Of a stretch of 64,000 nucleotides of DNA, positions 22,140 through 35,553 are shown piece by piece. The position numbers and the translations under genes are program-made. Positions within the stretch are counted from its first letter, which is position 1. Each line of letters opens with the position of its first letter. A model generated the notes under the pieces. It was not told where the DNA came from and ran no database searches. It worked only from the letters and a program-made list of their open reading frames with translations. The DNA is from Flaccisagitta enflata (taxonomy: Eukaryota; Chaetognatha; Sagittoidea; Aphragmophora). The stretch spans positions 16,244,001-16,308,000 of the forward strand of contig OZ231127.1 of NCBI GenBank assembly GCA_965153355.1, in the 5' to 3' direction.

Positions 22140-23075
22140 ACATTAAAGATGTCCAAGATTTGGTCACTTTTGGCTATCACAGGTCCCACAAGGCGTTTGT
22201 ATGGGTTCGACAGGGGTCTGCAGCTTTTATTCTTATCTAGTTCTGCCGCTTTGATGAGGGAAGCTAAACAGATAACTAGGTCCTTCATCGTCAAAACTGC
22301 TTAAATTTTGGCCATTATTTCCCGTTTTAAGCCTTTTAGAGCATCTAGGGGCCCCTTGAATGGGTCCCTGAGGGGCCCCTGACCTTTTCTTTTGATGTTC
22401 CACACCAGATGACAGTATCTTTACATGGAATTTCCCTCCCAACAACATTTGAGAAGAAACAACTCCAAAACCCTCATTTTTTGGGCTATTATCAGCTGTT
22501 TAGGTTATTTTGGGGCCCTTTGAGGAACCCAGGAGGGCCCCACAGACATACGAATCAATCTAACAATCAATCATTCAATCAATCAATCATCCATCAAATA
22601 AACGGTAAATAGGTGCAGTCCAACAATGTATCAAAGAAGAATAGTGTAATAATGTCAAGATTTGGATTTTTGGCTATTATGAGTTTTTTAGGTCCTCTGG
22701 ATGGGCCCATCAGGAGTCTTCAGCCTTCTTATCTAGTTCTGCTGCACTGATGAGGGAAGCTAAACAGATAACTAGGCCCTTCATTGTCAAAGATGGCAAA
22801 TAATTGATAAAAATGCTTAAATTTTGGTTATTTTTGCCCATTTTAAGCCTTTTGGAGCATCTAGGGGCCCCTTGAATGGGTCCCTGAGGGGCCCCTGACC
22901 TTTTCTTTTGTTGCTCCAAACCAGGTGACAGCATCTTAACATAGAATTGTCCTCCCCAATAACATTTGAGAAGAAACAACTCCAAAACCCCTCATTTTTT
23001 AGCCATTTTCAGCTATTTTGGTCATTTGGGGGCCCTTTGAGGACCCCTGGAGGGCCCCACAGGGACCCCTATCAG
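22140..23075. repeat. Direct duplication, unit ~515 bp
   Basis: 22140-22560 and about 22660-23075 share long segments in the same order. These include GAGCATCTAGGGGCCCCTTG, GGTCCCTGAGGGGCCCCTGA, TTTGAGAAGAAACAACTCC and GGAGGGCCCCACAG. The copies have diverged by scattered substitutions and small indels. Open frames in both are unrecognised. Confidence 0.7.
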
Positions 23076-23292
23076 CTACTTCTCCTTATTTTATGTTCTA
23101 CTACTTAATATCTTTCAAACAAGACCAGCCCCAAGGATTTTTACCAATTTGTCAAGGAATAGCAAAGAAAACGTTTTACAATTTGCAGTGAAAAGAGGTA
23201 AAATTGCAGCGATTTCAAAGGGAATTATGATCGTTCACATAGATGATAAAGATGCTGGATGTGGGCGATTTTTTCAACATTTTTAGGTCCAT

Positions 23293-24104
23293 CAGACGTT
23301 TCCGGTCAGGAATCCCGGTTGCAAAAAGCTTCATAAAAAAAAAAAAAAATGGACACCTCACAAATTTTTGCACAGGGGACCTAAAAAGGCTGTAGAACAT
23401 GATTCTGATATTCATTTTGACCTAACTTGAGCCAAAAAAATTAGAAACGGTTTTTTGTGCTAGAAACAGCTATTTTTCATAAAAAAATGGTACAGAATAA
23501 AACATTTTAAACTTTTTTTCTACAGAAACATAAAGTTCCAATAGCAATTGATACTTGAGTGAACCTAGAACAATTTTGAATAGGTCTATGAGGTTCAAAA
23601 ATTGCGTTAAAATCCTCAAAAATGAAAAAATAACCCAAAACAAAAAAATTTTAAAAACTGATATCTTGGAAGTGTTTCTAAGAGTAAGATATGCTGTCAG
23701 TATGAATTTCATTGGTGTACTTAAAAATACATGCATGTTACAGGCGAAAAATGCAAAACCGCAATATGCAAATGAGCTCAAGTGCAAATTTTCAAAAATA
23801 GTAGAATTCGTGAAAGAACACAAAAAATTGAATCAGCACAGTGCAAATGATCAAAATACATCAATTTTTATCAGAATTAACAAAAAAATATTGAAAAATT
23901 AGTGTTTTTTTTAGCAAAATACGCAATTTTTACATAAAAAACCGTTTCTAATTTTTTTGGCTCGAGTTAGGCCAAAATGAATATCAGAATCATATTCTAC
24001 AGCATTTTTAGGACCCCTGTGCAAAAAATTGTGATGTGTCCATCTTTTTTTTTTCGAAACCCTTAAAATTGAGATTTTCTCTTACCGGAATCCTGACCGT
24101 TTCA
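23293..24104. mobile_element. Long inverted-repeat element E6
   Basis: Arms of about 165 bp: CTAAAAAGGCTGTAGAAC and ATTCTGATATTCATTTTG on the left, their complements on the right. The outer ends are CGTTTCCGGTCAGGAATC and, in reverse, ACGGTCAGGATTCCGG. The ~480-bp centre has overlapping open frames of about 115 codons on both strands with no recognisable domain. No transposase motif is visible. Confidence 0.55.
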
Positions 24105-24321
24105 GATTGTTGAGAGAGATGTTCCACCAGACATTGGTCGCCGTATGGGTGGTGTATCTCTCTTATTTGCCCCTATGAAGCTCTGCAGTCCCCCCACTAC
24201 CGGAAGGCGTGGCTACGATTGTCCCTCAACCAACAGCCAAGTTACCTCGTAGTTTCAACGGTTTTATATGCAAGGGAAAAGGAACTGAAGCGGAAGTGAG
24301 GAGGGGGAGCTGGCTTGGAAA

Positions 24322-24600
<279 letters not shown>

Positions 24601-25487
24601 GAAAGACTCTGAGTGGCTGAGGTAGGTTCTGGTTATTCATTTGAAAGAAATCTGTTATTAAACAGGTGGTGCTATATGTGGGTAGTGTATTTGTAACTTT
24701 GTTGGCACCTGAAGCAGGAGCATTCATTTCATTCCTGAGGAGCATTCATTTCATTGATCATAATCAGGGATCCATTGATCATCATCAGGGATCATGAAAT
24801 ATATGTCAACCAAAAAGTCCAAGTATAGCTGCTTTTTTTTTACCATTTTGCCAATAAACAAACGGACACCTCCAAAGCTATGATTAACTTGCAAGCAACT
24901 TGGGATGTGTGTTGCCCTTGAATAAATAGAGCTGCAATACCCAGATTGCATTGGTCCAAATTCAAAGAATACTTTAACTTCTGTGAATGTGACTATACAA
25001 TACAGTTGATGCCTCTTTTCAGGTGTCGTATATCTATTACTGCTATAGCATACGATAGCACACTCGCAAAAGATTCAGAAAACTAGTACAATTTGTTTTG
25101 TAGAGACACTGCCTCTTTTTAGGTGTCCGTGCAATTATCAGCAAAACTTTGAAAATACAGAGGTCCACCGCTAGAGGCAGAGCGCACTCGCTGATAAGGT
25201 ATGCCAGCCTATAGGACAAACAGCTTTCTGTCCCATATGAGGTTTCGTATTTATTTCTTTATTGACGCTAAGGCAGTCCCTTGAAATGGGCTCTAATGAA
25301 GCTCAGCTGTACTTAAAAATGGCTTGTTTTTTCTAGGGTGTCCTTTTGTTTCCGCCCAAAACTACGGTCATGGAAATCTGAGTTTCGACCCAAAATTCTT
25401 CGCATAAAAATGGACTTTGGAAAAGACACGCAAAATTGTACTCTTGTGCGGTGCAAATGCACTTCTAATGCAAATGCACTTCATAGA
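24601..25487. other. Unique DNA, no gene seen
   Basis: CATTGATCATAATCAGGGAT and CATTGATCATCATCAGGGAT occur side by side at 24752-24793. Nothing else recognised. Confidence 0.4.
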
Positions 25488-25737
25488 GGGCGTTTCTAGT
25501 CAAAGACGATCGCGTTTCGGAAGGGCCACTCGGTCGCCCGCTATGTTCGTTCGCTCGCACCGCTCACTCTGCTCACTCGCTCCGCAGCCCTCCGCTTCGC
25601 TACGCTCCGTTCACGGGCTTGCTCACTCGCTTTGCTCACTCCCTCGTGGGACGGTTGAAATTCTTGAATATGTGTTCACGCTGTTATCGCGTTTCACGGG
25701 AACAAACGCGTTTTTGGCGCTCACTAGAAACACGCCC
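25488..25737. mobile_element. Family F element, best copy (~250 bp)
   Basis: Starts GGGCGTTTCTAGTCAAAGAC and ends TCACTAGAAACACGCCC, terminal inverted repeats of about 16 bp differing by one small indel. Inside are GATCGCGTTTCGG, a GCTCACTCGCTCCGC-rich tract, CCGTTCACGGGCTTGC, and GTGTTCACGCTGTTATCGC. Related copies are at 2370, 42953 and 47221. The flanks TAGA and ATAG are only suggestive of a target duplication. A non-autonomous DNA element is inferred. Confidence 0.6.
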
Positions 25738-25929
25738 ATAGTGTACCAGGAAGAGGTGGGTCCAGATAAACAAGAAACAGGAAAGAAGCGCCCTTTAAAA
25801 GTTTCAATCGGAATTTGTCCATTTGTAGTCAGGCCAAGAATTGTCTTCTCATTTGATGAATCTTCTTCACCACGCCAAAGATCCGCCTCTTGCTCCATTC
25901 CCACTTGGAATTGACACTGACACCTTTTG

Positions 25930-26630
<701 letters not shown>

Positions 26631-26639
26631 AGGGATGTG

Positions 26640-26759
26640 GAAGCGGTCGATTTTAGTACCGCTTCCACCGCTTCCGCTTCCGCTTCCATTTTGTAGTACA
26701 AACACTAGTAGCTATCCCATCCTCCAAAATGGAAGCGGTCAATCGCTTCCACATCCCTA
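26640..26759. mobile_element. hAT-type MITE copy 1 (120 bp)
   Basis: Ends CAGGGATGTGGAAGCGGTC and, in reverse, TAGGGATGTGGAAGCGATTG, with a GCTTCCGCTTCCGCTTCC interior. It is flanked by a perfect 8-bp direct repeat ATTATAAT (26632-26639 and 26760-26767), the target duplication expected of hAT transposases. It sits at the tail of the (CAT)n array. The copies at 42544 and 46293 have their own different 8-bp duplications. Confidence 0.85.
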
Positions 26760-26950
26760 ATTATAATCATCGTCACTTTCGCAGTCCAACACCGTTTTAA
26801 ACACACTTTCATTTCATTTTTAATAAAACGTAGAAGTACTGATACAGGTACTGTATCCTTTCGTCGACAGCTATCGAGGAAGCACTTGCCACATCTGTCA
26901 CCTCTGCCAATGCCTATGCCTATGCCTACGCCCTATCCACATGTCTAGTG

Positions 26951-27103
26951 AACAAGGCCAAGTAGGCCAATAAGGTGCGACGTGTGGATCGTCGAACAAA
27001 TGCGTTACCCGACCGACCAACCGACCGACCGACCGACCGACCAACTGACCGACCGACCAACGGACACAGCCAGTTATAGAGGTGCTTTGTCGCACCTGAA
27101 AAC
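26951..27103 (+). mobile_element. Family B element B2, complete
   Basis: Starts AACAAGGCCAAGTAGGCC. AGGTGCGAC lies at 26973-26981, then GTGTGGATCGTCGAAC, a (GACC)n tract, and ACACAGCCAGTTATAG. The 3' hairpin AGGTGCTTTGTCGCACCT (27080-27097) is followed by GAAAA. The hairpin's last nine bases (27089-27097) are the exact complement of the 5' motif. The layout matches family A with a different stem sequence. Confidence 0.7.
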
Positions 27104-27345
27104 CTCCATCACCTTCGTTACCTCTCTCATCTAACACAACCCTCAATCACGTTTCTCAACCATCTCACTTTCTCTACCTTCATTGCAAACATCACCATCC
27201 CACCTTTCTCCAATCATTACGAAAGAACTAATGTTCCCCATACCCCATTATCATGTCCCTGGATTGCCAACACCACTGCACTCTCCCAACAGAGTTACCC
27301 ACCTTCCCTTAGAACACCTTCCCTTACCCCCACACCTCCCCATAA

Positions 27346-27630
27346 TCCTCTCCATCCCACCTTCGTTTCATCACTCACCTGGCCAACTTACAACCATCCC
27401 ATGATCTCAATCCTCTCCATCCCACCTTCGTTTCATCACTTACCTGGCCAACCATCCCAACCATCCCATGATCTCAATCATCTCCATCCCATCTTCGTTT
27501 CATCACTTACCTGGCCAACTTACAACCATCCCATGATCTCAATCCACTCCATCCCATCTTCGTTTCATCACTCACCTGGCCAACTTACAACCATCCCATG
27601 ATCTCAATCATCTTCATCCCACCTCCGTCA
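27346..27630. repeat. ~65-bp tandem repeat, about 4.5 units
   Basis: Unit: TCTCCATCCCACCTTCGTTT, then CATCACTCACCTGGCCAAC and TTACAACCATCCCATGATC. The units are nearly identical; one has a CCATCCCAACCATCCC variant. Confidence 0.85.
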
Positions 27631-27696
27631 CCTCGCACATCCGTCACTAACATGCAGCTTCGCCATTCATCTTATCTATTTCCTTTTCCTTTCTCT

Positions 27697-27834
<138 letters not shown>

Positions 27835-27923
27835 TCCGACCTTAACTTCTTCCTTCCCCTTTGCTGGCGAACATGCGTGATTCCTGTATTTTTTTATCTT
27901 GAAAGCTGAGAAAAAAAGAAAAG

Positions 27924-28143
27924 AACAAGGCCGGATACACGGCTACCCAAGTTGCGTGCAGGTGGGCAGGGACAGTGATGGAGAAGGTCACTAGGGTATT
28001 TGGGCAGGACCAGTGATCTCAAAACACTCAAAAACGCCAAAAAAGTAAAATAGGGACCAACCGACAGACCGACCGGCCAACCATCCGACCGATCGACGGA
28101 CGGGCAAAGCGGGGTGTATAGTCGCATAGCACGCGACTAAAAA
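27924..28143 (+). mobile_element. Family A element A8, complete
   Basis: AACAAGGCCGGATACACGGC, then AGTTGCGTGCAGGTGGGCAG, a core with two GGGCAGGNNCAGTGAT segments, and a GACCGACCGGCC tract. The 3' end has GGGCAAAGCGGGGTGTATAG, the hairpin AGTCGCATAGCACGCGACT (28120-28138), and AAAAA. The 5' AGTTGCGTGC and the hairpin arm complement AGTCGCGTGC differ at one base. Confidence 0.7.
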
Positions 28144-28339
28144 CGGATGCTTTAGCACCCGGATCTCTGACTGACTCTCGCTGTCTCTATTTCATAAATT
28201 TATAGAATATAAGTTTGTCTGGATACCAGTTCATTCATTTTTTAGTTCTTTTCTCAATCTGGGTTTTGAACTTTTGATCTATTCATTTTGCCTCAGTTAC
28301 ACATATATAGTTAGTCTCATTCTCTCGCTGTTCCTCTCC

Positions 28340-28610
<271 letters not shown>

Positions 28611-28662
28611 ATGCACGCGGCCCATCTTACTCCTCGCTCGCGCCATCGCGTCTTCACGTCCA

Positions 28663-28694
28663 CGAGAGAGAGAGAAAGGCAGAGAATGAACGAG

Positions 28695-28756
<62 letters not shown>
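28663..28756. repeat. (AG)n microsatellite
   Basis: About 90 bp of AG. It lies some 50 bp after a (TC)n run, so the two can pair as a long hairpin. Confidence 0.95.
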
Positions 28757-28760
<4 letters not shown>

Positions 28761-29278
28761 CGTTGCGTGTGATTTTGCGTGCGTGCCACGTGTGTCTTGG
28801 GATTCGAAAATTAACGCATTTTTGGGAAGTTGATCGATCGATCCAAGCCAAGTTCACTGAGTGGTGACACAATGCAGCAAATCGCTCTGGTAGCGCAAGA
28901 ATAGTGACATCCCCATCATGGTCACATTTTGTAGGCGGCCTTTGAACTATGTAAGCGTCACTCTCACATTGCACATTGCACATTGCAGATTGTATTTCAT
29001 ATCATATTCATAGTTGGTCAATGCTGACAAACGCCTGTTGTATGTCTGTTCGAAATGTTTAGAATGTGTTAACCATGGCAAACAACAATGACAGGAAATT
29101 AAGCATCCTATTATACGTCCGCATTCCCTGGTTCCCTCTTCTTCCACTAGCAATACTTCCCCCATGATCTCAAGTCTAGACACATACTATTGAATAGTTG
29201 GTCATCAAATTTAACTATCGATGACATGAAAATCATTTTTGACCATGTCTGTAATTCATCAGTCTTGGTCTCTGTCTG
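28757..29278. other. Unique DNA, no gene seen
   Basis: CACATTGCACATTGCACATT occurs near 28970. No gene supported. Confidence 0.4.
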
Positions 29279-29401
<123 letters not shown>

Positions 29402-29415
29402 CCGTTTCTGATGTG

Positions 29416-29618
29416 TTTCCTTATCTGCCACCTTGGCGTGATCGCAGCTGGTCCATTGAGGTGGGTAGGAGCTGAAGAAAGCAGAGCAGTTGGCCTATAT
29501 GGAGGTAGGTAGGAGCTTTCCTTATCTGCCACCTTGGCGTGATCGCAGCTGGTCCATTGAGGTGGGTAGGAGCTGAAGAAAGCAGAGCAGTTGGCCTATA
29601 TGGAGGTAGGTAGGAGCT
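29416..29618. repeat. 101-bp direct tandem duplication at the edge of the 45-bp array
   Basis: TTTCCTTATCTGCCACCTTG through GGAGGTAGGTAGGAGC occurs twice with an offset of 101 bp. Each copy ends in material of the adjoining minisatellite. Confidence 0.8.
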
Positions 29619-32600
29619 GAAAAGAGTGGGGACAGTTGGCCTAGATTAAGGTATGTAGGAGCTGAAGAGAGCGGGGACAGTTGGCCTAGATGAGGTAGGT
29701 AGGAGCTGAAGAAAGCGGGGACAGTTGGCCTAGATTGAGGTAGGTGGAAGCTGAAGAGAGCGGAGACAGATGGCCTAGATTGAGGTAGGTGGGAGCTGAA
29801 GAGAGCGGGAAGAGTTGCCCTAGATTGAGGTAGGTGGGAGCTGAAGAGAGCGGGGACAGTTGGCCTAGATTGAGGTAGGTAGGAGATGAAGAGAGCAGGG
29901 ACAGTTGGCCTATATTGAGGTAGGTAGGAGCTGAAGAGAACGGGGACAGTTGCCCTAGATTGAGGTAGGTGGGAGCTGAAGAGAGCGGGGAGAGTTGGTC
30001 TAGATTAGGGTAGGTAGGAGCTGAAGAGAGCAGGGACAGTTGCCCTAGATTGAGGTAGGTGGGAGCTGAAGAGATCGGGGACAGTTGGCCTAGATTGAGG
30101 TAGATGGGAGCTGAAGAGAGTGGGGACAGTTGGCCTGGATTAAGGTAGGTAGGAGCTGAAGAGAGCGGGCACAGTTGCCCTAGATTAAGGTAGGTAGGAG
30201 CTGAAGAGAGCAAGGACAGTTGGCCTATATTGAGGTAGGTAGGAGCTGAAGAGAACGGGGACAGTTGCCCTAGATTGAGGTAGGTGGGAGCTGAAGAGAG
30301 CGGGGAGAGTTGGTCTAGATTAGGGTAGGTAGGAGCTGAAGAGAGCAGGGACAGTTGCCCTAGATTGAGGTAGGTGGGAGCTGAAGAGATCGGGGACAGT
30401 TGGCCTAGATTGAGGTAGATGGGAGCTGAAGAGAGTGGGGACAGTTGGCCTGGATTAAGGTAGGTAGGAGCTGAAGAGAGCGGGCACAGTTGCCCTAGAT
30501 TAAGGTAGGTAGGAGCTGAAGAGAGCAAGGACAGTTGGCCTATATTGAGGTAGGTAGGAGCTGAAGAGAGCAGGGACAGTTGCCCTAGATTGAGGTAAGT
30601 GGGAGCTGAACAGAGTGGGGACAGTTGGCATAGATTGAGGTAGGTAGGAGCTGAAGAGAGCGGGGACAGTTGGCCTATATTGAGGTAGGTAGGAGCTGAA
30701 GAGAGCGGGGACAGTTGCCCTAGATTGAGGTAAATAGGAGATGAAGAGAGCTGGAACAGTTGATCTAGATTAAGGTAGGTAGGACCTGAAGAGAGAGGGG
30801 ACAGTTGGCTTAGATTGAGGTAGGTAGGAGCTGAAGAGAGCGGGGACAGTTGCCCTAGATTGAGGTAGGTGGGAGCTGAAGAGAGCGGGGACAGTTGGCC
30901 TAGATTGAGGTAGGTAGGAGCTGAAGAGAGTGGGGACAGTTGGCCTATATTGAGGTAGGTAGGAGCTGAAGAGAGCGGGGACAGTTGCCCTAGATTGAGG
31001 TAGGTGAGAGCTGAAGAGAGCAGGGACAGTTGTTCTAGATTAAGGTAGGTAGGAGCTGAAGAGAATGGGGACAGTTGGCCTAGATTGAGGTAGGTAGGAG
31101 CTGAAGAGAGCGGGTACAGTTGCCCTAGATTGAGGTAGGTGGGAGCTGAAGAGAGCGGGGACAGTTGGCCTGGATTGGGGTAGGTAGGAGCTGAAGAGAG
31201 CGGGGACAGTTGGCCTATATTGAGGTAGGTAGGAGCTGAAGAGAGCGGGGACAGTTGCCCTAGATTGAGGTAGGTGAGAGCTGAAGAGAGCGGGGACAGT
31301 TGTTCTAGATTAAGGTAGGTAGGAGCTGAAGAGAATGGGGACAGTTGGCCTAGATTGAGGTAGGTAGGAGCTGAAGAGAGCGGGGACAGTTGCCCTAGAT
31401 TAAGGTAGGTGGGAGCTGAAGAGAGTGGGGACAGTTGGCCTAGATTGAGGTAGGTGGGAGCTGAAGAGAGCAGGGACAGTTGCCCTAGATTGAGGTAAGT
31501 GGGAGCTGAAGAGAGTGGGGACAGTTGGCCTGGATTAAGGTAGGTAGGAGCTGAAGAGAGCGGGCACAGTTGCCCTAGATTAAGGTAGGTAGGAGCTGAA
31601 GAGAGCAAGGACAGTTGGCCTATATTGAGGTAGGTAGGAGCTGAAGAGAACGGGGACAGTTGCCCTAGATTGAGGTAGGTGGGAGCTGAAGAGAGCGGGG
31701 AGAGTTGGTCTAGATTAGGGTAGGTAGGAGCTGAAGAGAGCAGGGACAGTTGCCCTAGATTGAGGTAGGTGGGAGCTGAAGAGATCGGGGACAGTTGGCC
31801 TAGATTGAGGTAGATGGGAGCTGAAGAGAGTGGGGACAGTTGGCCTGGATTAAGGTAGGTAGGAGCTGAAGAGAGCGGGCACAGTTGCCCTAGATTAAGG
31901 TAGGTAGGAGCTGAAGAGAGCAAGGACAGTTGGCCTATATTGAGGTAGGTAGGAGCTGAAGAGAGCAGGGACAGTTGCCCTAGATTGAGGTAGGTAGGAG
32001 CTGAAGAGAGCGGGGACAGTTGGCCTATATTGAGGTAGGTAGGAGCTGAAGAGAGCGGGGACAGTTGCCCTAGATTGAGGTAAATAGGAGATGAAGAGAG
32101 CTGGGACAGTTGATCTAGATTAAGGTAGGTAGGACCTGAAGAGAGAGGGGACAGTTGGCTTAGATTGAGGTAGGTAGGAGCTGAAGAGAGCGGGGACAGT
32201 TGCCCTAGATTGAGGTAGGTGGGAGCTGAAGAGAGCGGGGACAGTTGGCCTAGATTGAGGTAGGTAGGAGCTGAAGAGAGTGGGGACAGTTGGCCTATAT
32301 TGAGGTAGGTAGGAGCTGAAGAGAGCGGGGACAGTTGCCCTAGATTGAGGTAGGTGAGAGCTGAAGAGAGCAGGGACAGTTGTTCTAGATTAAGGTAGGT
32401 AGGAGCTGAAGAGAGTGGGGACAGTTGGCCTAGATTGAGGTAGGTAGGAGCTGAAGAGAGCGGGTACAGTTGCCCTAGATTGAGGTAGGTGGGAGCTGAA
32501 GAGAGCGGGGACAGTTGGCCTGGATTGGGGTAGGTAGGAGCTGAAGAGAGCGGGGACAGTTGGCCTATATTGAGGTAGGTAGGAGCTGAAGAGAGCGGGG

Positions 32601-32867
32601 ACAGTTGCCCTAGATTGAGGTAGGTGAGAGCTGAAGAGAGCGGGGACAGTTGTTCTAGATTAAGGTAGGTAGGAGCTGAAGAGAATGGGGACAGTTGGCC
32701 TAGATTGAGGTAGGTAGGAGCTGAAGAGAGCGGGGACAGTTGCCCTAGATTAAGGTAGGTGGGAGCTGAAGAGAGTGGGGACAGTTGGCCTAGATCGAGG
32801 TAGGTGGGAGCTGAAGAGAGTGGGGACAGTTTGCCTATATTGAGGTAGGTAGGAGCGGGGACAGTTG
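29440..32867. repeat. 45-bp minisatellite, ~75 units, with higher-order repeats
   Basis: Unit: GGGGACAGTTGGCCTAGATT, GAGGTAGGTAGGAGCTG, AAGAGAGC. Variants recur as blocks: a segment at 29941 recurs at 30256 (315 bp, 7 units) and again at 31651, and the block at 31111 recurs at 32461 (1350 bp, 30 units). The period is a multiple of three and one minus frame lacks stops, so a 1083-codon frame (29686-32937) runs through it. Its first ~25 codons lie in a diverged E8-type element, so I do not regard it as a gene. Confidence 0.9.
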
Positions 32868-33132
32868 ACAACTTGCCATTTCCAAAGGAATTGACCAAAA
32901 CCCTGGGATGAGTCTCAAACGACAGATAAAAGTTCATAGATTACACATTTCCTGCATAGTACCAATAAAGGCGGCTAATCGCCGACCGGAAAAAAGTCGT
33001 AAATGGGAGTGTTTTTTTTTCAGTGCATGAACCTCTGTGAGTGCATTTCATGCTGTCTGGTGGACTGCCTGTGTGTTTTTGTTATTCAATTTACAGCTGT
33101 CTATTCTTTCTCTCAGTCTTCCTCTGTCTTTG

Positions 33133-33216
<84 letters not shown>

Positions 33217-33285
33217 TGCGAGTGTTTGTGTGTCTCTCTCTCTCACTCTCTCTCTCACACTCTCTCTCTCACACTCTCTCTTTCA

Positions 33286-33337
<52 letters not shown>

Positions 33338-33970
33338 GAGTAAAATGCGCAAGCTAGCGTCATAAAACTTGGAGTCAATTTGCGTAACATCTTGACTCTT
33401 TTCTTATGTTACATAGGTCGAAAAAAATTGGGATCAATGAAAAATATCGATTTTCGCGAAAATGCGAAAAAAAAAAAAAGATTCAAAAATTCATAACTCC
33501 TAAACTAATGATCGTGGAGACTTCTGGTTGGCGCCATTTGAAAGAGAAAAATTAGCTCTTTCTTAGCTGTGAATATCAAAAAAAGTATCATCCCAGCCCA
33601 AAAACGGCCCAACTTTCTAAAATTGCCTCAAATCCAAAATGGAAAACTTTATTTCTCCCCTACGTTTCAAAAAGTCGAATTACATAATTCGACTTTTTTC
33701 CAAGTATCAAAAACATGGATATTTTAAAGGGTTGCTAAAGACGTAGCAAGCAAATAGTAACAATATCTTTCAAAAAAAAATATCAAAAGTTGATTTGGCA
33801 CACAAAATTGTAGTTTTTTTCAATGTTATGCTGACTTCCAACACTTATGAAATCAACATTGAGATTTGGCATGACAAAACTGTAGCATATTAACTACATA
33901 CGCTGAAAATTTGAAGACTTTTTTCCCAAAAGTTTTTGATTCATAAAGGTTTACTTATTTAAAGACGGTG
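32868..33970 (-). mobile_element. E8-related element remnant, interrupted
   Basis: 32868-32955 and about 33700-33970 match, in reverse, adjacent parts of E8 (47657-48253), including ACTTGCCATTTCCAAAGG and GGTTTACTTATTTAAAGACG. The right end GACGGTG is followed by TA (33971-33972), as in E8. Between the two parts lie about 740 bp not present in E8. The 45-bp array begins where the rest of the element should be. Confidence 0.6.
33139..33332. repeat. (GT)n then (TC)n microsatellite
   Basis: About 75 bp of GT, a short mixed spacer with ACACTCTCTCTC repeats, then TC, all inside the insertion that splits the E8-related element. Confidence 0.9.
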
Positions 33971-34179
33971 TAAAAAGAGAAAAAGATTGACGTGATTGCG
34001 ATAATGTTTTTTTGAAAATCATCCATATACTTTTTGGGGGATACAAATTCGTATCATCTCCAGTTTGATCAGACCTCACCGTAGCTGGTTATTTTAATGA
34101 ATGAAATGACCAGTATCATCAATGATGAACGAAATGAGTTTTCAATTGATTTCAAACATTTTCAGCGATTTTTCATTCG

Positions 34180-34371
34180 AGCGTGACCGACGGACAGAAC
34201 CTCTTATAGGGGTGCTTTGGCGCATCAGTGAATCGTCCTAGCATATTTCTGGATCATTTCCAGTGATTTTTGCTTTCGAGATTTTCAACTCGAGCGTGAC
34301 GTGACCGACCAACCAACTTACCGACCGACAGACAGAGCTAGTTATAGAGGTGCTATAGCGCACTTAAAAAG
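34180..34371 (+). mobile_element. Two family B 3'-end fragments
   Basis: The first (about 34180-34232) has GACCGACGGACAGAACC and CTTATAGGGGTGCTTTGGCG. The second (34290-34371) has a (GACC)n tract, AGTTATAGAGGTGC and TATAGCGCACTTAAAA. Both begin with an ACTCGAGCGTGAC-type or GAGCGTGACCGAC segment as in family A copy 62344-62586. No 5' ends. Confidence 0.5.
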
Positions 34372-34616
34372 AATCAAAGAACAAACAAGCGATGCAATGA
34401 CAAGCCGGGAAGGCAATCAGAAAAATTCACATCCAAACAAAAGATAAACACTGTCAAAGAAGAATAATAGGTGAAAGGATGGAGGCAAAGGAAAATGTAT
34501 GAATGTGTAGGAAAGTAGGGAAGAATAGAAAAGGAAAAAAAGGTAGACAAATGTGAAATGAATATGATTAAACATTAAAGTAAAGACGAGCGGTTATCCT
34601 GGGTACAGTTATTTTG

Positions 34617-34617
34617 G

Positions 34618-34699
<82 letters not shown>

Positions 34700-35165
34700 C
34701 GTCGTTATCATCGTCATCGTCGTCGTCTTCGTTATCGTCATCGCCGTGTTTAAGCTAACGGTAGTCATCGCCATCATCAATACAGCGGTCGTTTCCGTGG
34801 TAGTAGTCCTAGTCGTCGTTACCGTCCTCGTGGTCGTCGTTATCGTCGTTATCGTCCTCGTTATCGTCGTCGTTGTCAGTGTAGTCGTCGTTATCGTCGT
34901 TGCGGTCGGAGTCGTCATGATCGTTCCAGTTGTTGTTGACGCGTCGTCTTCTCCACAGACGTAGTTGGTCGTCCCCGGGCGTCGTCGTTATCGTCGTCGT
35001 CGTCGTCGTCGTCGTTGTTACCGGCGTCGTCGTTATCGTCGTCGTCGTCGTCATCGTTGTTACCGGCGTCGTCGGTCCTCCCCGTCCAACATGGTTTCGT
35101 CGTTTTCGTTGTCAATGTCATCGTCATCGTCACTTACGACGTCGTCATCTTCGTCACCATCGCTG
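34617..35165. repeat. (GTT)n and degenerate (GTC/GTT/ATC) triplet array
   Basis: About 80 bp of pure GTT, then about 460 bp of imperfect GTCGTCGTTATC triplets. Open frames with poly-Val, poly-Thr or Asp/Asn runs are artefacts. Confidence 0.85.
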
Positions 35166-35454
35166 TCACTATCTCACCAGAACATTTTTTCTTTTGCCCG
35201 CCTGATATGACGTCAAAGTGCGTGACTGTGATACGTTAACGCTGGTGAAGGGGGCTGAAATAGGACTGTCTGACTGTCTGACGGACCGGCTCACTGACCA
35301 ACTGTCGTCCGGCCGATCGCACGGACAGACCAACGGATAGTCAACACCATTTGACAAGCCATCCGATAGATGATCAAGCAACAGTCGAGAAAAACTAGTG
35401 ACGGGCAGTCCGACAGACAGACTGACAGAACACAGAATGAAAATACACCTCTGA

Positions 35455-35455
<1 letters not shown>
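35166..35455. other. GACGGAC-rich debris
   Basis: Contains GACTGTCTGACGGACCGG, GCACGGACAGACCAACGG and GGCAGTCCGACAGACAG, the composition of family A/B tracts, but no intact ends. No gene seen. Confidence 0.35.

Positions 35456-35547
<92 letters not shown>
35456..35547. repeat. (AG)n microsatellite
   Basis: About 90 bp of AG. Confidence 0.95.

Positions 35548-35553
<6 letters not shown>

Noticed and set aside
23470-23902. Overlapping ~115-codon frames on both strands in E6
   Set aside because: AT-rich, opposed and overlapping, with no transposase or other motif visible.
29686-32937. 1083-codon open frame on the minus strand
   Set aside because: It is the translation of a 45-bp tandem repeat whose period is a multiple of three, plus a few codons from a transposon-like sequence. 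No domain or splice evidence. Kept only as a finding to test.
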